Source of the DNA: Acidobacteriaceae bacterium
Lineage (GTDB): Bacteria > Acidobacteriota > Terriglobia > Terriglobales > Acidobacteriaceae
Assembly (NCBI GenBank): GCA_030049955.1
Contig: JASIJX010000617.1
Span: forward strand, 1-7,965
DNA: 7,965 nt
Direction: 5' to 3'
Numbering within the stretch: the first letter of the stretch is position 1; each line of letters opens with the position of its first letter. The notes below the pieces were generated by a model that was not told the origin of the DNA, did no database searches, and worked only from the letters and a program-made list of their open reading frames with translations. Below, in pieces: positions 1 through 7,113 of the stretch. Position numbers and translations under genes: made by a program.

Positions 1-377
1 GAAAAGAAGGCCACCTGCAGCGTGCGTCCGGAGACATAGGTCGCCATCCACTGCGTTTCCTCAGTGCCGCAGAGCGTGTTGTGGTGCAAGAAGCGCCGGT
101 CGGCGGGAACGTTGAGGTGGTAGAGCTCGCCGGTTCCGCCGGCGTTCACGTCGGCGTCAAAGGCGGCGGCTACTTCGGCTGGTCCCAGCGTGCGGGCCTG
201 CGCGATGCGGAAAGCGAGGAAATTGATGAAGACCTTGTCGTCGCCGATGGAAATGTCGCCGGTAATGGCCTTGGAGTTGGTGCTGGCAGCGCGCCAGTAG
301 CCCTTGTCCTGAGCCGCAGAGGAAAGACAGCAGAAGAAGGCCAGCATGAATGCAGCGAGCGTGATTCGCGAGTTCAT
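1..377 (-). CDS. Secreted protein of unknown function (partial, C-terminus beyond window)
   Basis: The reading frame starts at the ATG complementary to 375-377 and stays open for 125 codons to the left edge, so only the N-terminal part is present. It begins MNSRITLAAFMLAFFCCLSS, a basic start and hydrophobic core typical of a Sec signal peptide, with likely signal peptidase I cleavage near SAAQ-DKG. The Cys pair at residues 16-17 does not sit in a proper lipobox, so a lipoprotein is less likely. The mature part looks like a small soluble domain: NSKAITGDISIGDDKVFINF, then a helix around FRIAQARTLGPAEVAAAF, then a segment with an LCGTEETQW motif and a beta-like end (TLQVAFF). I do not recognise the family and give no function. 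No good Shine-Dalgarno precedes the ATG (only AAGG very close to it). The start choice rests on the signal peptide beginning immediately. Confidence 0.7.
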   Translation of the reverse strand, partial: MNSRITLAAFMLAFFCCLSSAAQDKGYWRAASTNSKAITGDISIGDDKVFINFLAFRIAQARTLGPAEVAAAFDADVNAGGTGELYHLNVPADRRFLHHNTLCGTEETQWMATYVSGRTLQVAFF

Positions 378-503
378 GCCTTGAGGATTGCACTTATCGC
401 GGCCCGTGGGCAAACGGGCTCGAGTGAACGAAAAAGGGCGAAATGCAACGGCGTGGCATTGAGCGGTTTTGGAGTTACCGTGCCCTTTTGAGGACTGCGG
501 AAG

Positions 504-532
504 GTGGCATTTTTTCCTGAGGAAAATGCCAC
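504..532. repeat. Near-perfect inverted repeat (hairpin)
   Basis: The left arm GTGGCATTTTTTCC (504-517) pairs with GGAAAATGCCAC (521-532) around a 3-base TGA loop, with two unpaired T in the left arm. Neither strand has a T-run after the stem, so it is not a standard intrinsic terminator. It lies past the terminator of the histone-like gene and about 130 bp before the secreted-protein gene on the minus strand. It could be an mRNA-stabilising or regulatory structure, or a protein-binding palindrome. Confidence 0.6.
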
Positions 533-595
533 TCAGCGGCGTGCCTGCGGGATACAGCAACTCCGGAACCGCTATAGGCTGCGCTCAAATCTAAT

Positions 596-632
596 GCCAG
601 AAACGAACTGGCCCGCCGAAGCGGGCCAGTTT
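596..632 (-). terminator. Intrinsic terminator of the histone-like gene
   Basis: A perfect 11-bp stem (AACTGGCCCGC at 606-616 with its complement at 621-631) closes on a 4-base loop. Read on the minus strand the loop is UUCG closed by C-G, the extra-stable tetraloop, and the stem is followed by TTCGTTTCT. It starts about 26 bases after the stop codon at 658-660. Its position and shape fit a Rho-independent terminator for the histone-like gene, although the T-run is interrupted. Confidence 0.75.
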
Positions 633-657
633 GCTGGCGCTGACTGTTCTCTGCCGG

Positions 658-1137
658 CTATTTCTTCTTCCGGATGCCTTTCTTTGCCGCCTTTTTCGAT
701 GCCTTCTTGGCGGATTTGCGCGAAGAGGCCTTCCTGGCAGCCGACTTCTTTTTCGCAGGAGCTTTCTTGGCTGCCTTCTTGCCTGCGGCCTTCTTGGCAG
801 TCTTCTTTGCTGCTTTTTTTGCAGACTTCTTTGCGGCCTTCTTGGCCGGGGCTTTTGGGGCGGCCGCCTTCTTCGCGGGAGCCTTCTTTGCCGCTTTTTT
901 GGCCGGGGCCTTTCTTGCGGCAGGCTTGCGGGCTTGCGGCGTGGCCACGATGGGCTCCGCCACTATCGTTAGATCTTCCTCGATCTCTTCGTCATCGTCC
1001 GATGAGGTCTGAACGGAGCCGCCGCCAGCGTCCTCTTCTTCGTCTGCAAAATCGTCGCCCTGGGCGTGACCGAAACTTTCCTCATCCCCGAGGGGGGCGC
1101 CGTCACTCAATGCGTACATCTTGAAAACGTCATCCAT
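658..1137 (-). CDS. Histone H1-like, Ala/Lys-rich nucleoid protein with acidic N-terminus
   Basis: This encodes a 159-aa protein with two opposite halves. Residues 1-60 are acidic (21 Asp/Glu by hand count, only one Lys) and include a DDDEEIEED run at 47-55. Residues 69-159 contain no Asp or Glu and are built almost wholly from KAAKK/APAKK-type repeats ending in GIRKKK. Such tails are known from eukaryotic H1 C-termini, chlamydial Hc1/Hc2 and Pseudomonas AlgP, where they bind DNA through charge. A DNA- or RNA-binding, nucleoid-compacting role is therefore likely but inferred. There is no signal peptide and no folded domain that I recognise. The start is supported by GGAGG eight bases upstream of the ATG. 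A UUCG-loop terminator follows. The gene lies 155 bp downstream of the mltD-like gene in the same direction, but no promoter could be assigned with confidence. It could also be called an AlgP-like regulator. Confidence 0.85.
   Translation of the reverse strand: MDDVFKMYALSDGAPLGDEESFGHAQGDDFADEEEDAGGGSVQTSSDDDEEIEEDLTIVAEPIVATPQARKPAARKAPAKKAAKKAPAKKAAAPKAPAKKAAKKSAKKAAKKTAKKAAGKKAAKKAPAKKKSAARKASSRKSAKKASKKAAKKGIRKKK
661..933 (-). repeat. Coding tandem repeat of KAAKK/APAKK units
   Basis: The region coding for residues 69-159 of the histone-like protein is a degenerate repeat of 12-15 base units (seen on the plus strand as recurring GCCTTCTTGGC and GCTTTTTTGGC). Lys is mostly AAG and Ala mostly GCC or GCA. 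Repeats of this kind vary in copy number between strains through slippage, so the length of the tail may be polymorphic. Confidence 0.8.
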
Positions 1138-1292
1138 CCGATTGCCTCCAGCGGGTCGCCGCTGCGCGTGTTTGGGTGCACCTTCACGCAGCGGACAAGG
1201 GTATCCCGCGTACGGAAGTTTGTGTAGCTACTAGCTTGCACACAAAAGCGAGCAAAAACAAGTACCTGACTGCATTGGATCGCGTTTTTTTG
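1138..1292 (-). promoter_or_regulatory. Leader region of the histone-like gene, tentative promoter
   Basis: This is the 155-bp spacer between the mltD-like stop and the histone-like start. A weak minus-strand promoter is possible: TTGCTC at 1255-1250 and TAGTAG at 1233-1228, 16 bases apart. The latter overlaps an inverted repeat (TTTGTGTAGCT at 1219-1229 with AGCT-TGC-ACACAAA at 1233-1246). A second inverted repeat (GCTGCGCGTG near 1161-1170 with CACGCAGC near 1186-1193) lies in the presumed 5' leader. I see no clear terminator for the mltD-like gene here, so read-through into the histone-like gene is also possible. Confidence 0.3.
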
Positions 1293-3152
1293 CTACTGCG
1301 CCGCAACCGTAGCGCGCTGCGCAGAGCTTTTTGCGGTTTTGCGCTTTGCATGAGAGCTGCTGCTGGAGGGCCGGGGATCGGTTTGCGATGATGAGCGAGC
1401 GCGCGATGAAGCGGACGATCTTCCGGTTGTGTGGGCTGCCGAGGCCGTTCGCGGGGTGCTGGAAGTGCGCCGGCGGGAGGCGACCTTGCGGGCGCGTGCC
1501 ACCGGCTCGGCGATGTGCAGCCGCCGTCCGGGCTCCACGCGCGTACCGGAGATGCCGTTCCAGCGCCGCAACTGGGCGAGGGAGACTCCAAAGCGATCGG
1601 CAATGGTTACCAGCGTGTCGCCGCGGCGGACTGTGTAGAGCCGTGCACGGGTGGATGGCGCGGCTTCAAACGGCACCGGGACGATTAGCGCCTGATGGCC
1701 GGTGAGACTCTCGTCGGGACTCAACTGGTTAGTTTCGGCCAGCTCGGCGACTGAAACGCGATATTCGCGGGCCACCGAATCAAGCGTGTCGCCGGTGACG
1801 ACGGGGTGGTAACGCCACGAGTTCCGCCTGTCTTCGGGGATCATGGCGATGCGCTGGTCAAAGAGCGTAGCCGTGCCGGCAGGCAGGTGGAGGTCGAAAG
1901 GCTCATCGGGCGGGGTAACTTCGCGCAGCAGGCTGGGGTTGAGCGCTTCCAACTCGTCGATCGGCGCGCCGACGAGATCGGAGACAAGCCGGAGGTCGAC
2001 GGAATAGTCCACCGTAACGGTATCGGTGAGCACGGGCGGGTCGAGCGTCACATCGTCAAAGCCGTACTGGTGAGGGTTGTTGGCAATGATGATGGCGGCC
2101 AGGATTTCCGGAACGTAGTTCTGGGTTTCGGCGGGAAGGTTGTGTCGCTTGTAGAGCTCCCAGAAATCGGCGTAGCCGGTTTTTTCTACCGCGTGCTGAA
2201 TATTACCCGCACCCCAGTCGTATGCGGCCATGGCCAGATACCAGTCGCCAAGCTGATCGTAGAGGAACTTCATGTAGCGGGCGTAGGCGCGGGTGGATTT
2301 CTCAGGATCGAAGCGCTCGTCGACATACTCATTGCGCGTGAGACCATAATCGCCGTAGGGCATGAACTGCCACATGCCACCGGCCCTGGATCTGCGATCG
2401 ATAGCGCGCGGCTGGAAGCCCGATTCGGCCACGGCGAGGTAGATGAGATCCTGTGGCACGCCTTCCTCGGCGAGAACGCGCTGAATCATCCCCTTGTACA
2501 GGCCTGCGCGCTCGAAGGCGTGAAGCAGCGTGTTGTGGCCTTTCTGGGTATAGGCGAAGAAGTTGATGAAGCTGGCCACGTAGTCGTTGACCATCAGCGG
2601 CAGGTCGGACTTGGTCGTTGCCAAGTCGGCGCGGGCGCGGGCGACGAGGTTAGGGTCCGAGGTGAAGGTGACGTCGCTGGCGGCCTCAGACGGCGTGAGC
2701 TCTTCCTTTGGCACAAAGCCGTTACCCTGCTTGAGCGCCTCCATCTCCAGCGCGTTCACCTGGTCGACGATCTTGTCGAATTCGTCGCCGAGCTGTGCAT
2801 TGCTTCGGATGTCGATGCCGCAGGAGAGCATCAGGTCCACGGCCTGGTCGAACTGGATTTTTGCTTCGGCGAGCTGGCCCTTACTGTAGTCGGCCTGGCC
2901 GCGCGCATAGGCGGCTTCAGCCTGCGCAATGATCTGGCGGACGTGCTGCTGCTCGGCGGTATCCGGGTTGGGAGCGGGTGCGGATGATTGCAGCTGCGGC
3001 TGGGGCGCAGCCAGAGCCGGGGCGGTAGCCTGCGGCGGAGGCGTGGCCGGCGAGGCGGCCCGCCGCGACGGGCACCCTGTCAATAGCAGGGCGAGGGGCA
3101 GGATAAGCGAGACGCAGCCCGCCCACAGGAACCTTTTCCAACTCATACGCAT
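1293..3152 (-). CDS. mltD: MltD-like membrane-bound lytic murein transglycosylase with LysM repeats
   Basis: This 619-aa lipoprotein is predicted to cleave the MurNAc-GlcNAc bond of peptidoglycan, forming 1,6-anhydro-MurNAc, from the outer membrane's periplasmic face. Counted from the ATG at 3152, a signal peptide ends in the lipobox LLTGC with Cys27 as the lipidated residue. A Pro/Ala-rich linker follows, then a helical region (about 65-150). The SLT catalytic domain spans about 190-360, with the catalytic Glu243 in AVAESGF, the AGGMWQFMP motif (257-265) and AAYDWGAGN. A degenerate LysM-like segment (about 380-430) is followed by two clear LysM modules (about 448-492 and 505-547), which bind glycan. 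The last 70 residues are Ser/Arg/Lys-rich low complexity, unusual for the family. The open frame extends four codons to a TTG at 3164, and Met3 (3146) is also possible. No strong Shine-Dalgarno decides between them. E. coli MltD is shorter (about 450 aa). The assignment is confident at family level, and the symbol is by domain architecture. Confidence 0.9.
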   Translation of the reverse strand: MRMSWKRFLWAGCVSLILPLALLLTGCPSRRAASPATPPPQATAPALAAPQPQLQSSAPAPNPDTAEQQHVRQIIAQAEAAYARGQADYSKGQLAEAKIQFDQAVDLMLSCGIDIRSNAQLGDEFDKIVDQVNALEMEALKQGNGFVPKEELTPSEAASDVTFTSDPNLVARARADLATTKSDLPLMVNDYVASFINFFAYTQKGHNTLLHAFERAGLYKGMIQRVLAEEGVPQDLIYLAVAESGFQPRAIDRRSRAGGMWQFMPYGDYGLTRNEYVDERFDPEKSTRAYARYMKFLYDQLGDWYLAMAAYDWGAGNIQHAVEKTGYADFWELYKRHNLPAETQNYVPEILAAIIIANNPHQYGFDDVTLDPPVLTDTVTVDYSVDLRLVSDLVGAPIDELEALNPSLLREVTPPDEPFDLHLPAGTATLFDQRIAMIPEDRRNSWRYHPVVTGDTLDSVAREYRVSVAELAETNQLSPDESLTGHQALIVPVPFEAAPSTRARLYTVRRGDTLVTIADRFGVSLAQLRRWNGISGTRVEPGRRLHIAEPVARARKVASRRRTSSTPRTASAAHTTGRSSASSRARSSSQTDPRPSSSSSHAKRKTAKSSAQRATVAAQ

Positions 3153-3415
3153 GAAGAGACGCAAAAACTCTGCGAGCGTAAGGCCGGGCCAAGCCCCGCC
3201 TCAGGGACCGCCGGGCCGCAGAGGACGCTATCCTGATGATACGCGATAGACGGCATCAATCGTGCCGGCGATCTGACCTTTTCGTGCTCTAGCTACTGGA
3301 TCTAAATCGTTTAAACCCTCTGCGCGATCTTCCCGGAGATCCTTCCTGGGAAGTCGATGATCGCTTCCTGCCAGGGGCAACATTACTTACGGCGTGATAC
3401 AGGATTACCGGGTCG

Positions 3416-3444
3416 TTCGCTCGTCTCCCTCCTTTGTGTAACAT
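3416..3444 (+). promoter_or_regulatory. Tentative sigma70-type promoter for the 108-aa gene
   Basis: TTCGCT (3416-3421) and TAACAT (3439-3444) are spaced by 17 bases. They match the -35 consensus at 3 of 6 and the -10 consensus at 4 of 6 positions. Transcription would start near 3451, giving a leader of about 60 bases. This is only the best candidate in the spacer and is weak. Confidence 0.25.
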
Positions 3445-3495
3445 CTAGTCCTGGCCAACCGTGGCACACTCGGATGTACCAAAACATGCTGCTGA

Positions 3496-3503
3496 GGGGG
3501 GAG
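3496..3503 (+). promoter_or_regulatory. Strong Shine-Dalgarno of the 108-aa gene
   Basis: The purine run GGGGGGAG ends seven bases before the ATG at 3511. This is near-ideal spacing and favours that start over the in-frame ATG four codons later at 3523. It is the best ribosome binding site on the plus strand of this window and argues that the small downstream gene is translated. Confidence 0.7.
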
Positions 3504-3510
3504 TAGCAAT

Positions 3511-3837
3511 ATGCTTACAGGAATGGATAAAGATCGCTTAGAAGCATTGCGTCGTCAGGTGGAAGAAGACTACCGGCTCGATATCGCGGCCATTGAACGG
3601 CTCCAGCGTCGTTGTGTTGACGGCTCGAGCACCGTTGCCAGCAACGCCATCCCGAGCAGCAGTGTTCCCGCCCACATCGTTCCCAACAGCTTCGATTCTT
3701 CGCCGAGCGCGGGACCGGGCAGCGAATGGCGCACGGATCAGCGCACGACGATCTTGCCGCCTTCTGGTCTTTCAGAGTCGCAGAACGACGATCTGGTAGG
3801 TACGCTCCGGTCGATGTTCAACGGGAACCATAGGTAG
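3511..3837 (+). CDS. Small hypothetical protein with conserved-looking N-terminal helix
   Basis: This is a 108-aa soluble protein with no signal peptide or membrane segment. Residues 6-34 (DKDRLEALRRQVEEDYRLDI and onward to QRR) form one strongly predicted, highly charged helix. Residues 35-90 are a Ser/Pro/Asn-rich, probably disordered linker. The end (residues 91-108, with NDDLVGTLRSMFNGNHR) looks like a short amphipathic helix. The two ordered ends joined by a disordered middle suggest an adaptor or regulatory peptide, but I do not recognise a named family and assign no function. From memory, similar N-termini occur in acidobacterial hypothetical proteins, which I could not check. Reality of the gene is supported by a strong Shine-Dalgarno, a clean ATG and a following terminator-like hairpin. 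It lies 162 bp upstream of lepA on the same strand and may share its transcript. Confidence 0.75.
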   Translation: MLTGMDKDRLEALRRQVEEDYRLDIAAIERLQRRCVDGSSTVASNAIPSSSVPAHIVPNSFDSSPSAGPGSEWRTDQRTTILPPSGLSESQNDDLVGTLRSMFNGNHR

Positions 3838-3950
3838 CCTGCCGCTACACCAAAGCGGGCTCGAACTGACACGCAGTCGCAGACCCGCCGCGCAGACGGC
3901 GAGGAATGCGCGGGGTTACTACAGCTCATCGAATGATAAGCTAGTCCCCA

Positions 3951-3990
3951 GAGGGCTTTGCGCGCCCATAGCGCTAAAGCCCTTTCTTTA
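3951..3990 (+). terminator. Terminator-like hairpin in front of lepA
   Basis: AGGGCTTTGCGC (3952-3963) pairs with GCGC-AAAGCCCT (3971-3983, one bulged T at 3975) around a 7-base loop. This gives a 12-bp stem immediately followed by TTTCTTTA (3983-3990). It has the full shape of a Rho-independent terminator on the plus strand and lies about 115 bases after the stop of the 108-aa gene. However, it ends only ten bases before the lepA ATG at 4000, leaving no room for a separate promoter downstream. It may therefore act as a leader or attenuator structure of lepA rather than a simple terminator. TGATAA at 3934-3939 could be a -10 element upstream of it, but it has no good -35. Confidence 0.6.
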
Positions 3991-3999
3991 CGTGTCCTG

Positions 4000-5811
<1,812 letters not shown>

Positions 5812-5821
5812 GCGGTCTGGA

Positions 5822-5843
5822 GCCGCTTCGGCGTAATTTTTTT
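5822..5843 (+). terminator. Probable intrinsic terminator of lepA
   Basis: A short stem GCCG (5822-5825) with CGGC (5829-5832) is followed after four bases by seven T (5837-5843), starting 11 bases past the lepA stop. The stem is only 4 bp. A competing pairing of GCGG (5813-5816) with CCGC (5823-5826) is possible. The T-run and position support termination, and the stem is weak. Confidence 0.5.
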
Positions 5844-5863
5844 AATAATCCTGTGATGCCGAT

Positions 5864-5872
5864 CTGTGGAAA
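5864..5872 (-). repeat. DnaA-box-like motif TTTCCACAG, inverted copy
   Basis: The minus strand reads CTTTCCACAG here. It is the same 9-mer as the two direct copies near 6037 and 6049, in opposite orientation. As a 9-mer CTTTCCACA it differs from the classical TTATCCACA box at two positions. It lies next to an AT-rich run. Confidence 0.4.
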
Positions 5873-6036
5873 GCTTTTGGAATGGGCATGTGGGCGCCGC
5901 CAACACGGATAAGACCGCACTTCCGACATAACTTTTTGCTAGCGTCTGATTCTAAATAGCTTTCTGCCGGTGGTTTTGTTCTGGTTTTCGTGTCCTCTTC
6001 CCCGTCAGGACACGTATCCAGAACATTTCCCGAACC

Positions 6037-6059
6037 TTTCCACAGAATTTTCCACAGAA
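6037..6059 (+). repeat. Direct repeat TTTCCACAGAA x2, DnaA-box-like
   Basis: The 11-mer TTTCCACAGAA occurs at 6037-6047 and again at 6049-6059, a 12-bp period. The second copy in full is TTTTCCACA (6048-6056), which matches the relaxed DnaA box TTWTNCACA and differs from TTATCCACA at one position. The first, CTTTCCACA, differs at two positions. The pair sits between arms of an inverted repeat (6035-6041 and 6067-6073). DnaA binding is an inference. Another protein could recognise these repeats. Confidence 0.55.
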
Positions 6060-6118
6060 AAGGATGGGAAAGGAACCCTTCGTGCAAAACCGTTTAAGCA
6101 GCTTTTTGCCACCGATTT

Positions 6119-6162
6119 TCAACAAAGCGCGGCCCCGGAAGCTCGTATCGCTTGCCGGGGCC
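6119..6162 (-). terminator. Intrinsic terminator of the first skp-like gene
   Basis: GGCCCCGG (6131-6138) pairs with CCGGGGCC (6155-6162). The stem continues inward through AAGC (6139-6142) and GCTT (6150-6153) with one bulged G, giving 12 bp in all. On the minus strand the stem is followed by GCGCTTTGTTG, a weak T-rich stretch. It begins about 40 bases after the stop of the skp-like gene at 6202. The stem is very strong and the tail imperfect. Confidence 0.65.
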
Positions 6163-6201
6163 ATTGGTCTTGCGTGGAACTCACGGTCTGATTGAACGGT
6201 A

Positions 6202-6858
6202 TCAGTGGGTTCCGGTTCCGGAGGGCTGTGTGGGCCGCGGTGTGGGAGCCTCTGGAACGTTCGACTGCGCCGGCGGGGCAGGGACACCCGACTTGGTATT
6301 GTAGGCGTCGATCACTTCCTTGGTGATGTTGGTGCCATCGCTTGCATAGAGCACCGGCGACTGCTGCTGGCTGATGTCGAGGACGAGCGTAAAGCCTTTC
6401 GACTGCGCGTAAGCCTCCATCACGTCGTAGACCTTGGAGGCCAGGCTGTTGTAGAGGTCCTGCATCGCCTGCTGGAAGTCGCTCTGCGCGTCCTGCTGGT
6501 CGCGATCGAATTGCCGCTTCTTCTCGTCGATGTCGCGCGCGCGCGCCTGCTGCTCGGCGTCGCTCAGGTTGGCCTGCTGGGTCTGGAGCTGCTTGGTCAG
6601 CGCGTCGATCTCATCGCTTTCCTGCTTCAGTTTGTCCCGGCGAGGCTCAAACTTCTTCTCAAGATCGCCAAAGTCGCGCTGGCCTTCGTTGGTTTGCGCC
6701 ACGGCGACCTGGAAGGCGATGACGGCGATCTTGGCAGGCTGCGCGGTAACCGGAGCCGTGGCTGATGGAGGTCGGTCCGTGGGGTGGAAGCTTTGAGCAG
6801 CAGCAGGCAGGGCCAGACCCGAGGCCAGAGAAGCAATCATGAGCAACGAGCGATTCAT
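6202..6858 (-). CDS. OmpH/Skp-family periplasmic chaperone, copy 1
   Basis: This 218-aa protein has a Sec signal peptide (MNRSLLMIASLASGLALPAA, cleavage about residue 21). A short Pro/Thr linker leads to the OmpH/Skp core at about 40-196. The core opens with the beta strand AKIAVIAF, runs through a long charged coiled coil (about 60-145, LEKKFEPRRDKLKQESDEID and onward) and closes with LVLDISQQ, PVLYASDGTNITKEVIDAYN. The last motif is the family's C-terminal signature. Skp-type proteins form trimers that hold unfolded outer-membrane proteins in the periplasm for the BAM complex. The tail (197-218) is Pro/Thr-rich and ends GTGTH. It is about two thirds identical, without gaps, to the neighbouring copy over 157 residues. 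The start ATG lies 12 bases after GGAG, a slightly long spacing shared with the paralog. It has its own strong promoter (6978-7008). It is not next to bamA or lpxD, the usual neighbours. Confidence 0.9.
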   Translation of the reverse strand: MNRSLLMIASLASGLALPAAAQSFHPTDRPPSATAPVTAQPAKIAVIAFQVAVAQTNEGQRDFGDLEKKFEPRRDKLKQESDEIDALTKQLQTQQANLSDAEQQARARDIDEKKRQFDRDQQDAQSDFQQAMQDLYNSLASKVYDVMEAYAQSKGFTLVLDISQQQSPVLYASDGTNITKEVIDAYNTKSGVPAPPAQSNVPEAPTPRPTQPSGTGTH

Positions 6859-6977
6859 GGAAACCGAAAACTCCTTCGAAACGTGCGCGGACTTCGTCCT
6901 CGCTTCAACCAGCGGCGCATTCGCCGGGTGCCGTGCCGCGCTGCCACGTTCTTCGCAAGGGCGCTGAACTAATGCGG

Positions 6978-7008
6978 ATTATATAGGCCGGGCTGGCGGG
7001 GGCGTCAA
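6978..7008 (-). promoter_or_regulatory. Sigma70-type promoter of skp-like copy 1
   Basis: On the minus strand TTGACG (7008-7003) is followed, 17 bases later, by TATATA (6985-6980), which overlaps TATAAT (6983-6978). The -35 matches consensus at 5 of 6 positions. The predicted start is near 6972, giving a leader of about 110 bases to the ATG at 6858. This is the best promoter in the window and lies between the terminator of copy 2 and the start of copy 1, so copy 1 can be transcribed independently. Confidence 0.75.
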
Positions 7009-7050
7009 ACGGGGGAAGCAGGGAACGAGGGAACGGGATGGCAGGAAGCT

Positions 7051-7093
7051 CTTTTTAGAAAAGAACGGGCCTCGCGGATACCGCGAGGCCCGT
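7051..7093 (-). terminator. Strong intrinsic terminator of skp-like copy 2
   Basis: A perfect 13-bp stem (ACGGGCCTCGCGG at 7065-7077 with its complement at 7081-7093) closes on a 3-base loop. On the minus strand it is followed by TCTTTTCT. The stem starts about 20 bases after the stop at 7114-7116. A small CTTTT/AAAAG hairpin (7051-7063) follows. This should separate the two tandem skp-like genes into two transcripts. Confidence 0.85.
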
Positions 7094-7113
7094 GTGTGTG
7101 CCTGAATACAGGC

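Larger units (their letters stand above)
378..657. other. Intergenic spacer with hairpins, no gene seen
   Basis: This 280-bp spacer lies between the stop of the histone-like gene and the start of the secreted-protein gene, both on the minus strand. It holds the terminator at 596-632 and a second long hairpin at 504-532. A short inverted repeat (GCCCGT at 402-407 with ACGGGC at 414-419) sits in the presumed leader of the secreted-protein gene. I found no convincing minus-strand promoter for that gene and no credible small coding frame. Confidence 0.6.
3153..3510. other. Divergent intergenic region between mltD-like gene and small plus-strand gene
   Basis: These 358 bp separate two divergent genes and should hold both promoters. 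For the plus-strand gene the best candidate is at 3416-3444. For the minus strand I found no convincing -35/-10 pair. Other structure: an inverted repeat CTTCCC (3329-3334) with GGGAAG (3348-3353), and the palindrome GTTTAAAC (3309-3316). TGGCAC near 3464 resembles half of a sigma54 site but lacks the -12 element. No coding frame here looks real. Confidence 0.5.
5812..6201. other. Convergent intergenic region with terminators and DnaA-box-like motifs
   Basis: This 390-bp spacer between lepA (plus) and the first skp-like gene (minus) contains no credible gene. It holds the lepA terminator at its left, the skp-side terminator at its right, and an AT-rich run TAATTTTTTTAATAAT (5834-5849). It also holds three TTTCCACAG motifs, an inverted repeat CGTGTCC (5989-5995) with GGACACG (6008-6014), and a larger inverted repeat CCTTTCC (6035-6041) with GGAAAGG (6067-6073) that encloses two of the motifs. 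A small RNA is possible but I cannot identify a matching promoter. Confidence 0.55.

Noticed and set aside
661..933. CRISPR-like or mobile repeat in the Lys/Ala tract
   Set aside because: The repeats are in frame, degenerate and 12-15 bases long without spacers, and encode KAAKK units. They are coding repeats.
504..1124. Plus-strand open frames across the histone-like gene
   Set aside because: Their products are Leu/Phe/Ala- or Ser/Arg-rich low complexity, mirroring the Lys/Ala repeat on the other strand. The minus-strand gene has a good ribosome binding site and terminator.
1806..2987. Long plus-strand open frame (393 codons) opposite the transglycosylase gene
   Set aside because: It is the antisense shadow of a GC-rich gene. 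The minus-strand product has full SLT and LysM motifs, whereas the plus-strand product shows no recognisable domain and no ribosome binding site.
3464..3479. Sigma54-type promoter suggested by TGGCAC
   Set aside because: The required GC at the -12 position is missing; GGAT occupies the place of TTGC.
3855..3888. tRNA-like fragment (GCTCGAACTG, resembling a T-loop on the minus strand)
   Set aside because: The flanking bases do not form a T-stem, and no acceptor, anticodon or D arm can be drawn. Only GCGGG/CCCGC pairing is present.
3958..3999. Earlier TTG start of lepA adding 14 residues
   Set aside because: The extension falls inside the terminator-like hairpin and has no ribosome binding site. 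LepA proteins normally begin a few residues before the [13 protein letters not shown] motif, matching the ATG at 4000.
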